Below are positions 1-6,961 of a stretch of 31,579 nt of DNA, piece after piece. Position numbers and translations under genes: made by a program. The DNA comes from UBA1195 sp045598025 (GTDB lineage Bacteria; Bacteroidota; Bacteroidia; Bacteroidales; WCHB1-69). Positions within the stretch are counted from its first letter, which is position 1. Each line of letters opens with the position of its first letter. The notes beneath the pieces were generated by a model. It saw nothing but the letters and a program-made list of their open reading frames with translations, ran no database searches and was not told where the DNA came from. The DNA is taken from assembly GCA_045598025.1 (NCBI GenBank), contig JAZLLH010000048.1:1-31579 (forward strand). Direction: 5' to 3'.

Positions 1-1
1 A

Positions 2-406
2 ATCAGGAGCAAACCGGCGGGCATATCAGCGACTATCAATGGCAGTTTGACAACTACTAGTTCTGCTCCGGTAGAGGCTACGCTTACAGAGCATGAGTAC
101 AATCTCTTGGTGGGTGAAGGATGTGCATTCTTGCCGGCTACGGGATACCGTCATCGGTACACTAACCCTAAAAGTCATGTTATGTCGACATATGTAAATA
201 AACCGGAAAATGCAGGTCGCGTCATGGGTGTTAATACAGATTTCTTCTATTGGTCTGCATCGTTCAGCTCAGACCAATGCACAGCCGGTACGGGACCTCA
301 AACAGCTTCCTGTTACCCTTCATCGTGGCCCACGTGGAATAGTAGCAGATGGTATGGCGGTGCCGTGCGTCTGGTGCAGGATGTGGAGAAACCTGCTTCG
401 AATTAA
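2..406 (+). CDS. C-terminal end of a FISUMP/fimbrillin-like surface protein (5' truncated by window)
   Basis: The reading frame is open to the left edge, so the start lies outside the window; a TTG at 47 is unlikely to be the true start. The visible 134 residues include a C-AFLPATGYR segment, a YWSAS segment and a GGAVRLVQDV ending. That order is typical of the C-terminal FISUMP-type module (major paralogous domain) carried by many Bacteroidetes lipoproteins and fimbrillin-like surface proteins. The role is probably structural or adhesive at the cell surface, but this is inferred from the module alone. It is the only plus-strand gene here and converges on the crotonase gene. The family call is moderately sure; the full architecture is unknown because the N-terminus is missing. 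Confidence 0.65.
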   Translation: MRSKPAGISATINGSLTTTSSAPVEATLTEHEYNLLVGEGCAFLPATGYRHRYTNPKSHVMSTYVNKPENAGRVMGVNTDFFYWSASFSSDQCTAGTGPQTASCYPSSWPTWNSSRWYGGAVRLVQDVEKPASN

Positions 407-432
407 CCTGTCGTATATATATGCCATAACCG

Positions 433-460
433 GAAAGGGGCGCCATTCGGCGCCCCTTTC
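433..460 (+). terminator. Strong hairpin after the surface-protein gene
   Basis: A perfect 12-bp stem (433-444 pairing with 449-460, arms GAAAGGGGCGCC and GGCGCCCCTTTC) closes a 4-nt ATTC loop. It begins 27 bp after the stop codon. The run that follows, CTATTT, is only weakly T-rich. It lies between convergent genes and could stop transcription from either side. Confidence 0.7.
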
Positions 461-471
461 CTATTTAAGTA

Positions 472-528
472 CAGAAAAATAAAGTCCGGACATCCGCATG
501 ATAACCGGATGAAAATGAAGATCCGGAC
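472..528 (-). terminator. Probable terminator of the minus-strand operon after crotonase
   Basis: On the minus strand, GTCCGGA (528-522) pairs with TCCGGAC (490-484), and inside it CATCCG (511-506) pairs with CGGATG (496-491), leaving an internal bulge of about 10 nt. The stem is followed on the minus strand by TTTATTTTT (483-475). The structure starts 9 bp after the crotonase stop codon, where the end of a long operon is expected. Confidence 0.55.
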
Positions 529-537
529 GGATGTGCG

Positions 538-1314
538 TCATGTAAATTTCGGTTTGCGTTTTTCCAGGAAGGCCTGCATGCCTTCCTTCTGGTCTCTTTC
601 AGCAAAACATTGGGAAAAATATTTGTTTTCCAAGGCAATCGCCTCTGAAACGGACAAATCAGCCCCTTCCTGTATGCTGTGTTTGGCATAACGGACAGCC
701 GGACGGCTGTTTCCCCGGATGCGACGGGCCCAATTCAGGGCTTCCTCCATCAGTTGCTCAGGCGCACAGACTGCATTGACCAGTCCCATGCGATAGGCTT
801 GGGCAGCATCAATATTTTTACCCGTGTAAATCAATTCTTTGGCAAATGCCGGCCCTACAATGCGTGTCAGACGGACCGTGCCGGAAAAACCGGGAATGAT
901 TCCCAAACCGACTTCCGGCTGTCCGAAACGGGCCTTTTCCGAAGCCAGACGGAGATCACAGGCCATGGCCAGTTCACAGCCGCCGCCGAGCGCAAAACCG
1001 TTCACCACAGCGATAACAGGAATTTCCAGATCTTCAATACGTTTGAAAACAGCAGCACCCAATCGGGCAAATTCCAAGGCTCCGGCTTCGTCCAGTCCGC
1101 ACATTTCTGAAATATCTGCACCGGCCACAAAGGATTTCTCCCCATCACCGGTAATCATCAGCACCCTGACTTCAGAAGGAAGTTCGTCCAAAAAACGGTT
1201 CAACTCCTTCAGAATGGACGAATTCAAAGCATTCAGCGACTTGGGAGCCGAAATAGTCAACAAGCAGATGCCCTCTTCGGGAGCATCTGCTTTTAAGTAC
1301 ACAAAATCACTCAT
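538..1314 (-). CDS. crt: Enoyl-CoA hydratase / 3-hydroxybutyryl-CoA dehydratase (crotonase)
   Basis: This 258-residue protein is a normal-length crotonase-superfamily enzyme. The oxyanion-hole region GADISEM (about 65-71) is present. Both catalytic glutamates are visible: E114 in GGGCELAMACD and E134 in FGQPEVGLGIIPG. It should interconvert 3-hydroxybutyryl-CoA and crotonyl-CoA in the cytoplasm, feeding the same crotonyl-CoA pool that lysine fermentation reaches through Kal. It is the last gene of the minus-strand run, 17 bp after atoA, and is followed by a likely terminator. I recall related Bacteroidales having acyl-CoA dehydrogenase and electron-transfer flavoprotein genes between atoA and this gene; they are absent here. 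The short-chain assignment comes from context; the superfamily itself is certain. Confidence 0.88.
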   Translation of the reverse strand: MSDFVYLKADAPEEGICLLTISAPKSLNALNSSILKELNRFLDELPSEVRVLMITGDGEKSFVAGADISEMCGLDEAGALEFARLGAAVFKRIEDLEIPVIAVVNGFALGGGCELAMACDLRLASEKARFGQPEVGLGIIPGFSGTVRLTRIVGPAFAKELIYTGKNIDAAQAYRMGLVNAVCAPEQLMEEALNWARRIRGNSRPAVRYAKHSIQEGADLSVSEAIALENKYFSQCFAERDQKEGMQAFLEKRKPKFT

Positions 1315-1331
1315 ACTCTATGATTTGAGGA

Positions 1332-1991
1332 TTAGCACATCGGTTTCAGATCCGGAGACACGATCAGGCGGGCATCGGTAGCAGCCTGCACTTCTTCCAC
1401 CGTGAATTCGGGATTGATTTCCTTCAAAACGATGCCTTCCGGAGTAATGTCCATCACACCCATTTCGGTGATGATCATATTGACCTGTCCGGCAGCAGTC
1501 AGAGGGAGCGTGCATTCTTTCAATATTTTGGGACTTCCTTTTTGGGTGTGTTCCATGGCGAGAATCACTTTTTTGGCACCCACTACCAAGTCCATGGCAC
1601 CGCCCATGCCAGGAGCCATCTTTCCGGGGATGATCCAGTTGGCCAGGTTGCCTTTTTCGTCCACCTGCAAAGCACCTAGCACGGACACATTGACATGACC
1701 GCCGCGGATAATGGCAAACGAAGTGGCAGAATCAAAAGTGCAAGCACCCGGATTCAGGGTAATGTATCCTCCGCCGGCATTGATCAGGTTTTTATCTTCT
1801 TCACCTTCGGCAGGAGCCACGCCCATGCCCATGGCACCGTTTTCAGTCTGCAGGGTCACGGTCACGCCTTCCGGCAGATAATTCGGAATCAGGGTCGGAA
1901 GACCAATTCCCAAATTGACGACATCGCCGTCTTTCAATTCGAGGGCAGCGCGTTTGGCTATCACCTCTCTGATTTGATTCTTGTCCATCAT
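1332..1991 (-). CDS. atoA: Butyrate/acetoacetate CoA-transferase, beta subunit
   Basis: This 219-residue protein is the B subunit of a class I CoA-transferase. The catalytic glutamate that forms the glutamyl-CoA thioester is E50 in the QTENGAMGMG motif, and GIGLPT (28-33) and GGAMDLVVGAKKV are typical of the family. With the alpha subunit AtoD (11722-12372) it should exchange CoA between butyryl-CoA and acetoacetate, releasing butyrate and supplying acetoacetyl-CoA. The two subunits sit at opposite ends of the lysine block, about 10 kb apart, whereas they are usually adjacent in other operons. A TATATTTG box 56 bp upstream of the start suggests a separate promoter for atoA and crotonase. The start could be either of the first two methionines. 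Confidence 0.93.
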   Translation of the reverse strand: MMDKNQIREVIAKRAALELKDGDVVNLGIGLPTLIPNYLPEGVTVTLQTENGAMGMGVAPAEGEEDKNLINAGGGYITLNPGACTFDSATSFAIIRGGHVNVSVLGALQVDEKGNLANWIIPGKMAPGMGGAMDLVVGAKKVILAMEHTQKGSPKILKECTLPLTAAGQVNMIITEMGVMDITPEGIVLKEINPEFTVEEVQAATDARLIVSPDLKPMC

Positions 1992-2046
1992 AACTATTTG
2001 TATTATATGTTTTTATTTATCGATAAAAAATTTAAATTCGGATTCG

Positions 2047-2054
2047 CAAATATA
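2047..2054 (-). promoter_or_regulatory. Candidate Bacteroidetes -7 box upstream of atoA
   Basis: The minus strand reads TATATTTG, fitting the TAnnTTTG consensus for the Bacteroidetes primary sigma factor. It lies in the 102-bp gap between kamE and atoA, the widest gap in this part of the operon. No clear -33 TTTG is seen at the expected distance, so it is a candidate only. Confidence 0.4.
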
Positions 2055-2093
2055 CGCAATTTTTGAATTTCATTTTCCGCAGGGAAAAAATTC

Positions 2094-2885
2094 TTACATA
2101 CGTACATTCCGTTTTACCATTTCCTGCACGATGAAGGAAATGACATCGTCGGCATAGGTATTCATACCAAAACCGGCATCGTACCCCAGTTCCTTGGCCA
2201 ATTCATGGGTGATGCGTGCTCCGCCGCAAACCAGAATCATTTTGTCACGGAGTCCTTCGGCTTCCATCAGTTCGACCAGGTTCGTCAGGTTCTTGATATG
2301 AACGTCCTTCTGCGTTACCGTTTGGGAAACAATCAGTGCATCGGCATGAAGTTCCAGTCCCTTGGCAATGAATTCCTCGTTGGGGACCTGCGAACCCAGG
2401 TTGTAGGCCTCCACCATCTCGTAGCGCTCCAAGCCGTAGTGACCGGCATAACCCTTCATGTTCATGATGGCGTCAATACCCACCGTATGGGCATCCGTCC
2501 CGGTACTGGCTCCTACTACAACCACTTTACGGCCGATATGTTCTTTGATGTATCCATCCGTTTCATACATATCCATGGTCGACGATTCCACCTTCGGCAC
2601 ATAGATGCTCTGGTAATCCACCGTATGCGTAGCACTGCCATAACAGTTGAAAAAAGTAAAACCGGGAGTCAGCTCTTTATAAAAAACCACTTGGGGATTC
2701 TCCATGCCCATTTGGCGAATCAGTTGTTTGGCAGCTTCTACCGCCTCGGCACCACAGGGCACCGGTAAAGTGAAACTCAACTGCACTTTTCCATCATTCA
2801 TAGTATCCCCATAGGGTTTGACTTTCGTTAAATCCAAGGTTTTGTCAAAATCCTTGGCTTCCATGGAATACAATCCTTCGCTCAT
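2094..2885 (-). CDS. kamE: Beta-lysine/D-lysine 5,6-aminomutase, beta subunit
   Basis: This 263-residue protein is the cobalamin-binding subunit of lysine 5,6-aminomutase. The B12 motif DAHTVG is at 131-136 with H133 as the cobalt ligand, followed by SQTVTQ and VCGGAR, the usual S and GG elements. The PLP-binding lysine falls exactly at K144 (MNMKGYAG), matching Lys144 known from characterised enzymes. With KamD it moves the terminal amino group of beta-lysine to give 3,5-diaminohexanoate, using adenosylcobalamin and PLP in the cytoplasm. It lies 71 bp downstream of kamD. Its repair system KamBC is encoded upstream in the same block. All key residues are intact. Confidence 0.96.
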   Translation of the reverse strand: MSEGLYSMEAKDFDKTLDLTKVKPYGDTMNDGKVQLSFTLPVPCGAEAVEAAKQLIRQMGMENPQVVFYKELTPGFTFFNCYGSATHTVDYQSIYVPKVESSTMDMYETDGYIKEHIGRKVVVVGASTGTDAHTVGIDAIMNMKGYAGHYGLERYEMVEAYNLGSQVPNEEFIAKGLELHADALIVSQTVTQKDVHIKNLTNLVELMEAEGLRDKMILVCGGARITHELAKELGYDAGFGMNTYADDVISFIVQEMVKRNVRM

Positions 2886-2956
2886 TCTTGTATATTTTTA
2901 ATTATTTGATTATTTATTTTGAATTGAACCTGAAATCACCAAACAAAGAACAGAAC

Positions 2957-4513
2957 CTACTTCTTCCCTTTCATCAGTTCGACAAACGGGTTCAGGTAGT
3001 TTTCACTCTTCATGGTGACGCCTTCCAGGCCCTTGCCTCCGTTCTTCGGACGTTTCACATCGCCGAAAATACCTTTTTCAAGAGCCGTAAACAGACCTTC
3101 TCTGTTGATTTCTTCCAACAGTCCGATGGTCTTACCCAACACCTCTTTTGCACGGCGGCGGCAGATACCGTCTTCAGCGAACTGCATTTCCTCACCTATG
3201 CTGCGCATGTTGTTGAAAATATACTTGGCATTTTCAATGGAAAGATAGCGGTCGCTCATGAAAGGCGTATGTATGGCTTCGGTCGGCATGCCGAGCAATT
3301 GAATGCCCTGATGTGTCCAAATGCCAATCATATTGAAAAGTGCATCCTGTATATGTCCGCGGAAAATATTGCCTGTCATGAATTTGGTGGGAGGCATGTA
3401 TTTCAGCGTGGCTTTCGGGAAAATTTCGCGTGTCATCTGTGCCTGAGCCAGTTCGTAAAGGAAACCGTTTTCCAGCATGGGATCCATTTCGAAAGCGTGA
3501 CCCAAGCCCATCTGTTCCTCTTTCAGTCCGGCCATCAGAGCGAGCTGCTCGTTGATGAGGTCAGAGGCCAGCACCGTATGCGCCGCCTCAACGGCATCGG
3601 CCGTAGTCAGGTAATTATCCTCACCCGTATTGATGATGACGCCAGCGAAACTATTGATAATACGAGACATATACTGATCTATCAGCGTGCGTTGCATGTT
3701 GATGTCGCGGAAAAGGATACCGTAAAGGGCGTCGTTCAGCATTACATCCAGCCCTTCAAAGGCACCCATAATGGCGATTTCGGGCATGCACAGACCTGAA
3801 CAGTAATTGCAGAGACGGATGTAACGTCCCAGCTCCTCGCCTACCTTGTCCAATGCAGTCCGCATGATGCGGAAATTTTCCTGGGTAGCGAAGGTACCGC
3901 CAAAACCTTCGGTGGTTGCACCGTAAGGCACATAGTCGAGCAGACTTTGACCCGTGGTACGGATTACGGCAATGACATCGGCTCCTTGACGGGCACCGGC
4001 CTCAGCTTGCACCACATCTTCATAGATATTGCCGGTAGCAACGATGATGTAGAGATAGGGTTTCGGACCTTCTCCAATGGTATCCAGATAATGTTCCCTG
4101 CGACTGCGACGGGTACGGATGCGCGCCATGCTCTCGTCTATGACAGGCTGCAGGACTTCGGCTATCTGTTTCTGGTCTTTGGTCACGACCTTGGTGATAT
4201 CGAGTTCGCCGGCAGCCACCTTCTCAGCAATCTGCTGTGGTTTCAATTTGGTCTGTATCATGGCATTTGCCATAAAAAACAGCACGCCTTCGTTCAGGAC
4301 ACCCTTGGCCTTGAGTTCATCTACCACCACATTGGGCAGGGGCACCTGATGGATATCCACTCCATCTACTCCCATCAGACGGCACAAGGTCCGCTCCACA
4401 GCGACAGTGGTATACTGATCCACGAATGACTGTACCTGTCCGGCAATATTCCGTGCCAGGCCGCGCGCGTACTCCACTTTCTCAAAATCTAATCCTAATT
4501 TGCTCTTTTGCAT
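2957..4513 (-). CDS. kamD: Beta-lysine/D-lysine 5,6-aminomutase, alpha subunit
   Basis: This is the large subunit of the adenosylcobalamin- and PLP-dependent 5,6-aminomutase, about 518 residues from the start chosen here. I chose the ATG at 4513 because the protein then begins MQKSKLGLDFEKV, which matches the family N-terminus; the frame extends 9 codons further to 4540. Recognisable family segments include GIWTHQGIQLLGMPTEAIHTP and the RRRAKEVLGKTIGLL region near the C-terminus. It forms the TIM-barrel part that binds substrate and B12 base with KamE. It is separated from kamC by the KilA-N gene and a 271-bp stretch. No cobalamin riboswitch was seen upstream. Confidence 0.95.
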   Translation of the reverse strand: MQKSKLGLDFEKVEYARGLARNIAGQVQSFVDQYTTVAVERTLCRLMGVDGVDIHQVPLPNVVVDELKAKGVLNEGVLFFMANAMIQTKLKPQQIAEKVAAGELDITKVVTKDQKQIAEVLQPVIDESMARIRTRRSRREHYLDTIGEGPKPYLYIIVATGNIYEDVVQAEAGARQGADVIAVIRTTGQSLLDYVPYGATTEGFGGTFATQENFRIMRTALDKVGEELGRYIRLCNYCSGLCMPEIAIMGAFEGLDVMLNDALYGILFRDINMQRTLIDQYMSRIINSFAGVIINTGEDNYLTTADAVEAAHTVLASDLINEQLALMAGLKEEQMGLGHAFEMDPMLENGFLYELAQAQMTREIFPKATLKYMPPTKFMTGNIFRGHIQDALFNMIGIWTHQGIQLLGMPTEAIHTPFMSDRYLSIENAKYIFNNMRSIGEEMQFAEDGICRRRAKEVLGKTIGLLEEINREGLFTALEKGIFGDVKRPKNGGKGLEGVTMKSENYLNPFVELMKGKK

Positions 4514-4564
4514 TGTAATATTTGTTAAGTAACTGTTCATAATTATACTACAAAATGAATCTTC

Positions 4565-4726
4565 TCATTTCGACAAGCTCAATGAGCTGCAAATCAGCTT
4601 GCTGATATCCTTCTCCAAGGGTGTGACGATGTCGAAGCAACGAATTGATGCCTTGTCATATCCCGACATAATAAAAAGTATGCCTATTAGAATAACAGCC
4701 CCCCATAAAACAAAATACCATATCAT
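4565..4726 (-). CDS. Possible 53-residue single-span membrane protein
   Basis: An ATG at 4726 opens a 53-codon frame ending in TGA at 4565. The N-terminal 20 or so residues (MIWYFVLWGAVILIGILFIM) form one strong hydrophobic helix, followed by a short polar tail. I do not recognise the family; there is only a faint resemblance to short DUF3784-type membrane proteins. It lies between the KilA-N gene and kamD, the only sizeable gap in the lysine block. The last codons (CSSLSLSK) are encoded by sequence that looks like a common dispersed repeat containing TTTCGACAAGCTCA, so the 3' end may be non-native. It could be a real small gene of the KilA-N insertion or a chance frame. Confidence 0.35.
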   Translation of the reverse strand: MIWYFVLWGAVILIGILFIMSGYDKASIRCFDIVTPLEKDISKLICSSLSLSK

Positions 4727-4784
4727 AATATAATTATTTGTATTTTAATTAGTTAATATATAGTTTTATACATATTCAAATATT

Positions 4785-5588
4785 TTATAATTTCAGCAAT
4801 CTCCTTTCTTCCACACCTTCCAACACCTTCATCTGCTGGATGGCAATTTTATTCAGTTCGATTAATCTTTCCTTCTGCTCCATACCTCTATTAATAAAGA
4901 CGGCATTCAGATTTTCCATATTCGAGAGGCAAATCAACTGGTTGATGTTGGCATAGTCGCGTATATTGCCTTTCAAATCAGGGTTTTCGTCGCGCCATTC
5001 TTTGGCCGTCATGCCAAACAGAGCCACATTCAGCACATCGGCTTCATTGGCATAAATCAAAGAACGATGATAAGCATCAATCTCTTCAGGCACAAGGTTT
5101 TCTTTTATCGCATCCGTATGAATATGGTAGTTTATCTTAGCCAACTCTCTCTTCACTGACCAACCGAATTGCTTTTGTTCTTCTTCCTTGAGGCGTTGGA
5201 AATCTTGAATCAAATAGACTTTAAACTCTGGACTAATCCACATGGCAAACTCAAAAGCAATATCTTTATGAGCGTATGTGCCACCATAACGGCCCGCCTT
5301 TGCTTGAAGTCCCACAGCATTGGTTCTGCTAACAAAATCCTTAACACTGATTTTGAAACTGTTAAGACCAGATTGATTTCTAATTATGGCGAATTCGCCA
5401 TAATTAAAATTCGGATTATATACTTTTTCCCAAATGCCAATAAACTCCATAGTATTTCTGTTACGAAGCCAATCAGTTACAAAAAAATCTCCGTCCTTCG
5501 CTTTAATCATGTCTGTCAAACAGATATAATCATTGCTATTCACTTGAATAACAGATATTTCCGTATTTTGCACATAAATCTTTGCCAT
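4785..5588 (-). CDS. KilA-N domain protein inserted in the lysine operon
   Basis: This 267-residue protein begins MAKIYVQNTEISVIQ at the ATG at 5588, two bases after the kamC stop; the frame runs a few codons further upstream, but this start fits the family. The N-terminal half carries a KilA-N domain (LTDMIKAKDG, WLRNRNTMEFIGIWEKVYNP, GRYGGTYAHKDIAFEFAMWIS), a predicted DNA-binding fold known from phages and large DNA viruses. The C-terminal half (KRELAKINYHIHTDAIK, ALFGMTAKEWRDENPDLKGNIRDYANINQLICLSNMENLNAVFI) is the part shared by Bacteroidetes chromosomal homologues. It has no known place in lysine fermentation. The region is AT-richer than its neighbours, and a 26-bp palindrome (5381-5406) is embedded in the coding sequence. 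It is probably a recent insertion; its function is unknown. Confidence 0.88.
   Translation of the reverse strand: MAKIYVQNTEISVIQVNSNDYICLTDMIKAKDGDFFVTDWLRNRNTMEFIGIWEKVYNPNFNYGEFAIIRNQSGLNSFKISVKDFVSRTNAVGLQAKAGRYGGTYAHKDIAFEFAMWISPEFKVYLIQDFQRLKEEEQKQFGWSVKRELAKINYHIHTDAIKENLVPEEIDAYHRSLIYANEADVLNVALFGMTAKEWRDENPDLKGNIRDYANINQLICLSNMENLNAVFINRGMEQKERLIELNKIAIQQMKVLEGVEERRLLKL
5381..5406. repeat. 26-bp perfect palindrome inside the KilA-N gene
   Basis: Positions 5381-5406 are a perfect 26-bp palindrome, TAATTATGGCGAA and its exact reverse complement, centred on GAATTC. In frame it encodes the residues around NYGEFAII. It shares the core CGAATTCG with the palindrome at 5611-5632. Confidence 0.85.
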
Positions 5589-5590
5589 AA

Positions 5591-6961
5591 CTAATTTCCC
5601 TTGCATTTATAAGTGGTCGAATTCGACCACTTTAAAACTTCCCTCGCCTTCGCAATCCATTCCGCATCCACGCCCAGATTTTCGGCAATGTGCAAGGCTT
5701 CGTGCGGCACTTCGCCTTCCTTTACCTCAACCAGCTGATAATCCATCTGTCCGTCGACAAAACCCTTCACGCGCAGGCGTTTCGAACTTGCCGACTCTAT
5801 ATCATAATGCGTGGTCAGGACGAGGCTCACATTTTTACCCGAAAGCAACTCTATCAAGGCTGTCACCAAGGCGGCGCCTTCCGTCGGGTTGGTGGTGCGG
5901 GCCGGCTCGTCAATCAGCGCCAGCACCCTTCCTTCTCTGCGTGATGCCTGAATCACAGCATCGATGTTTTTCATCTCTGCCGCAAACGATGACAGCCCTT
6001 TTTCCGTTGACTGCTCGTCGCCTATGCAGAAATATATCTCATCCTGTACACTCATCTCCGCCTCTGCCGCCGGTATGCCAAAACCGAATTGGAAAAGATA
6101 TTGGCATAAAGTCAAAGTCTTTAAAACCACGGTTTTACCTCCCATATTAGCTCCCGTAACAAGGGTCGGCTGATGAGTAAAACAGATGTCAACCGGCTGA
6201 TACCGTTTGCCTGCCGCCTCAAGCGACACCTTCACCTGAGGATGAAACAGCCCCCGATACGAGGTCATCCCCTGGGAAATACTTGGGAAAACCAATCCCC
6301 ATTGTTTCATTTGCAAAGCTTTTGCCAGACAGATATCCAATTGGGCCAAAACCTGCTGCGCCCGTTCGATTTCCACCGCATAGGGACGAAGTTTTCTGCT
6401 CAGTTCCAAACGGATACGGTCTTCCATTTCGTTCGCCTGCAGCAGCAGTTCTTCCTGCATCCCGGCACTTTTTCGCATCTTCGCACGCAGTTCCTTCAAA
6501 TCCTCTGAGTAGGAATCATAGATGTAAAAGGTCGCCATCTTCAGATCGTCAGGATCCAGGATGCCGATTACTTTCTGCAAGTCGGGTAATGTAATAACCT
6601 TATCCAGTCTCGTTTTTTGCAGACGATCCGAAATATCATCCGTCAACAGGGCAAGGTGCTTCACTTCGAAAAGTTCTATATCATCCAAAACGGCCGATTC
6701 GGCCAAATGCAGAATGGTGGTGCGGATATCTTTCAGGCCCTGCAGTTTTGACTGCAAGGTGCTACAGTAGGGCGCATTTCCCGATTCGGAAACAAAATCC
6801 CGGAATGCTTTCAGCACGGCATAGCACTCCTCAATCTCCGATGCGTTTTTCATCATCGGCATTTCCATCAGGCAACGGCGGCTCAAGCCTGACTGCAAGT
6901 CAAGCCGATCGAACACAAAGCGCAGCCCGCTAGGGGATTCTATGACATCTTTCCACTGCAT
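5591..6961 (-). CDS. kamC: KamC, MutS-like ATPase of the lysine 5,6-aminomutase reactivase
   Basis: This MutS-family ATPase has 456 residues from the ATG at 6961, which overlaps the end of kamB by 22 bp; the longer frame to 7021 is unlikely. It has a helical lever region (about 130-230), Walker A TGANMGGKT (269-277), Walker B LALIDEP (347-353) and the TTHYD switch (383-387). The mismatch-recognition domain of MutS is missing, so it is not a repair MutS. Genes of this type sit in lysine fermentation operons, where KamB and KamC are named as the reactivase for inactivated 5,6-aminomutase; it probably uses ATP to release damaged cobalamin. The last residues (KWSNSTTYKCKGN) are odd: seven of them are encoded by a perfect palindrome, suggesting the native C-terminus was replaced. 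Confidence 0.88.
   Translation of the reverse strand: MQWKDVIESPSGLRFVFDRLDLQSGLSRRCLMEMPMMKNASEIEECYAVLKAFRDFVSESGNAPYCSTLQSKLQGLKDIRTTILHLAESAVLDDIELFEVKHLALLTDDISDRLQKTRLDKVITLPDLQKVIGILDPDDLKMATFYIYDSYSEDLKELRAKMRKSAGMQEELLLQANEMEDRIRLELSRKLRPYAVEIERAQQVLAQLDICLAKALQMKQWGLVFPSISQGMTSYRGLFHPQVKVSLEAAGKRYQPVDICFTHQPTLVTGANMGGKTVVLKTLTLCQYLFQFGFGIPAAEAEMSVQDEIYFCIGDEQSTEKGLSSFAAEMKNIDAVIQASRREGRVLALIDEPARTTNPTEGAALVTALIELLSGKNVSLVLTTHYDIESASSKRLRVKGFVDGQMDYQLVEVKEGEVPHEALHIAENLGVDAEWIAKAREVLKWSNSTTYKCKGN
5611..5632. repeat. 22-bp perfect palindrome at the 3' end of kamC
   Basis: Positions 5611-5632 form a perfect 22-bp palindrome, AAGTGGTCGAA and its exact reverse complement, centred on GAATTC. 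It ends 18 bp before the kamC stop codon and encodes KWSNSTT. Its core matches the palindrome inside the next gene. Confidence 0.88.

Noticed and set aside
4541..4784. Cobalamin riboswitch controlling the B12-dependent aminomutase
   Set aside because: No B12-box-like GCCACTG or conserved folds were seen in this gap or in the kamD-kamE gap; the sequence is mostly AT-rich with a small ORF.
4785..5588. Prophage remnant, because of the KilA-N domain
   Set aside because: No integrase, structural, lysis or replication gene is nearby, and this KilA-N subtype is common as a lone chromosomal gene in Bacteroidetes.
5591..6961. kamC as a DNA mismatch repair MutS
   Set aside because: Only the lever and ATPase parts are present, at 456 residues, with no mismatch-recognition domain, and it lies between kamB and the aminomutase genes.
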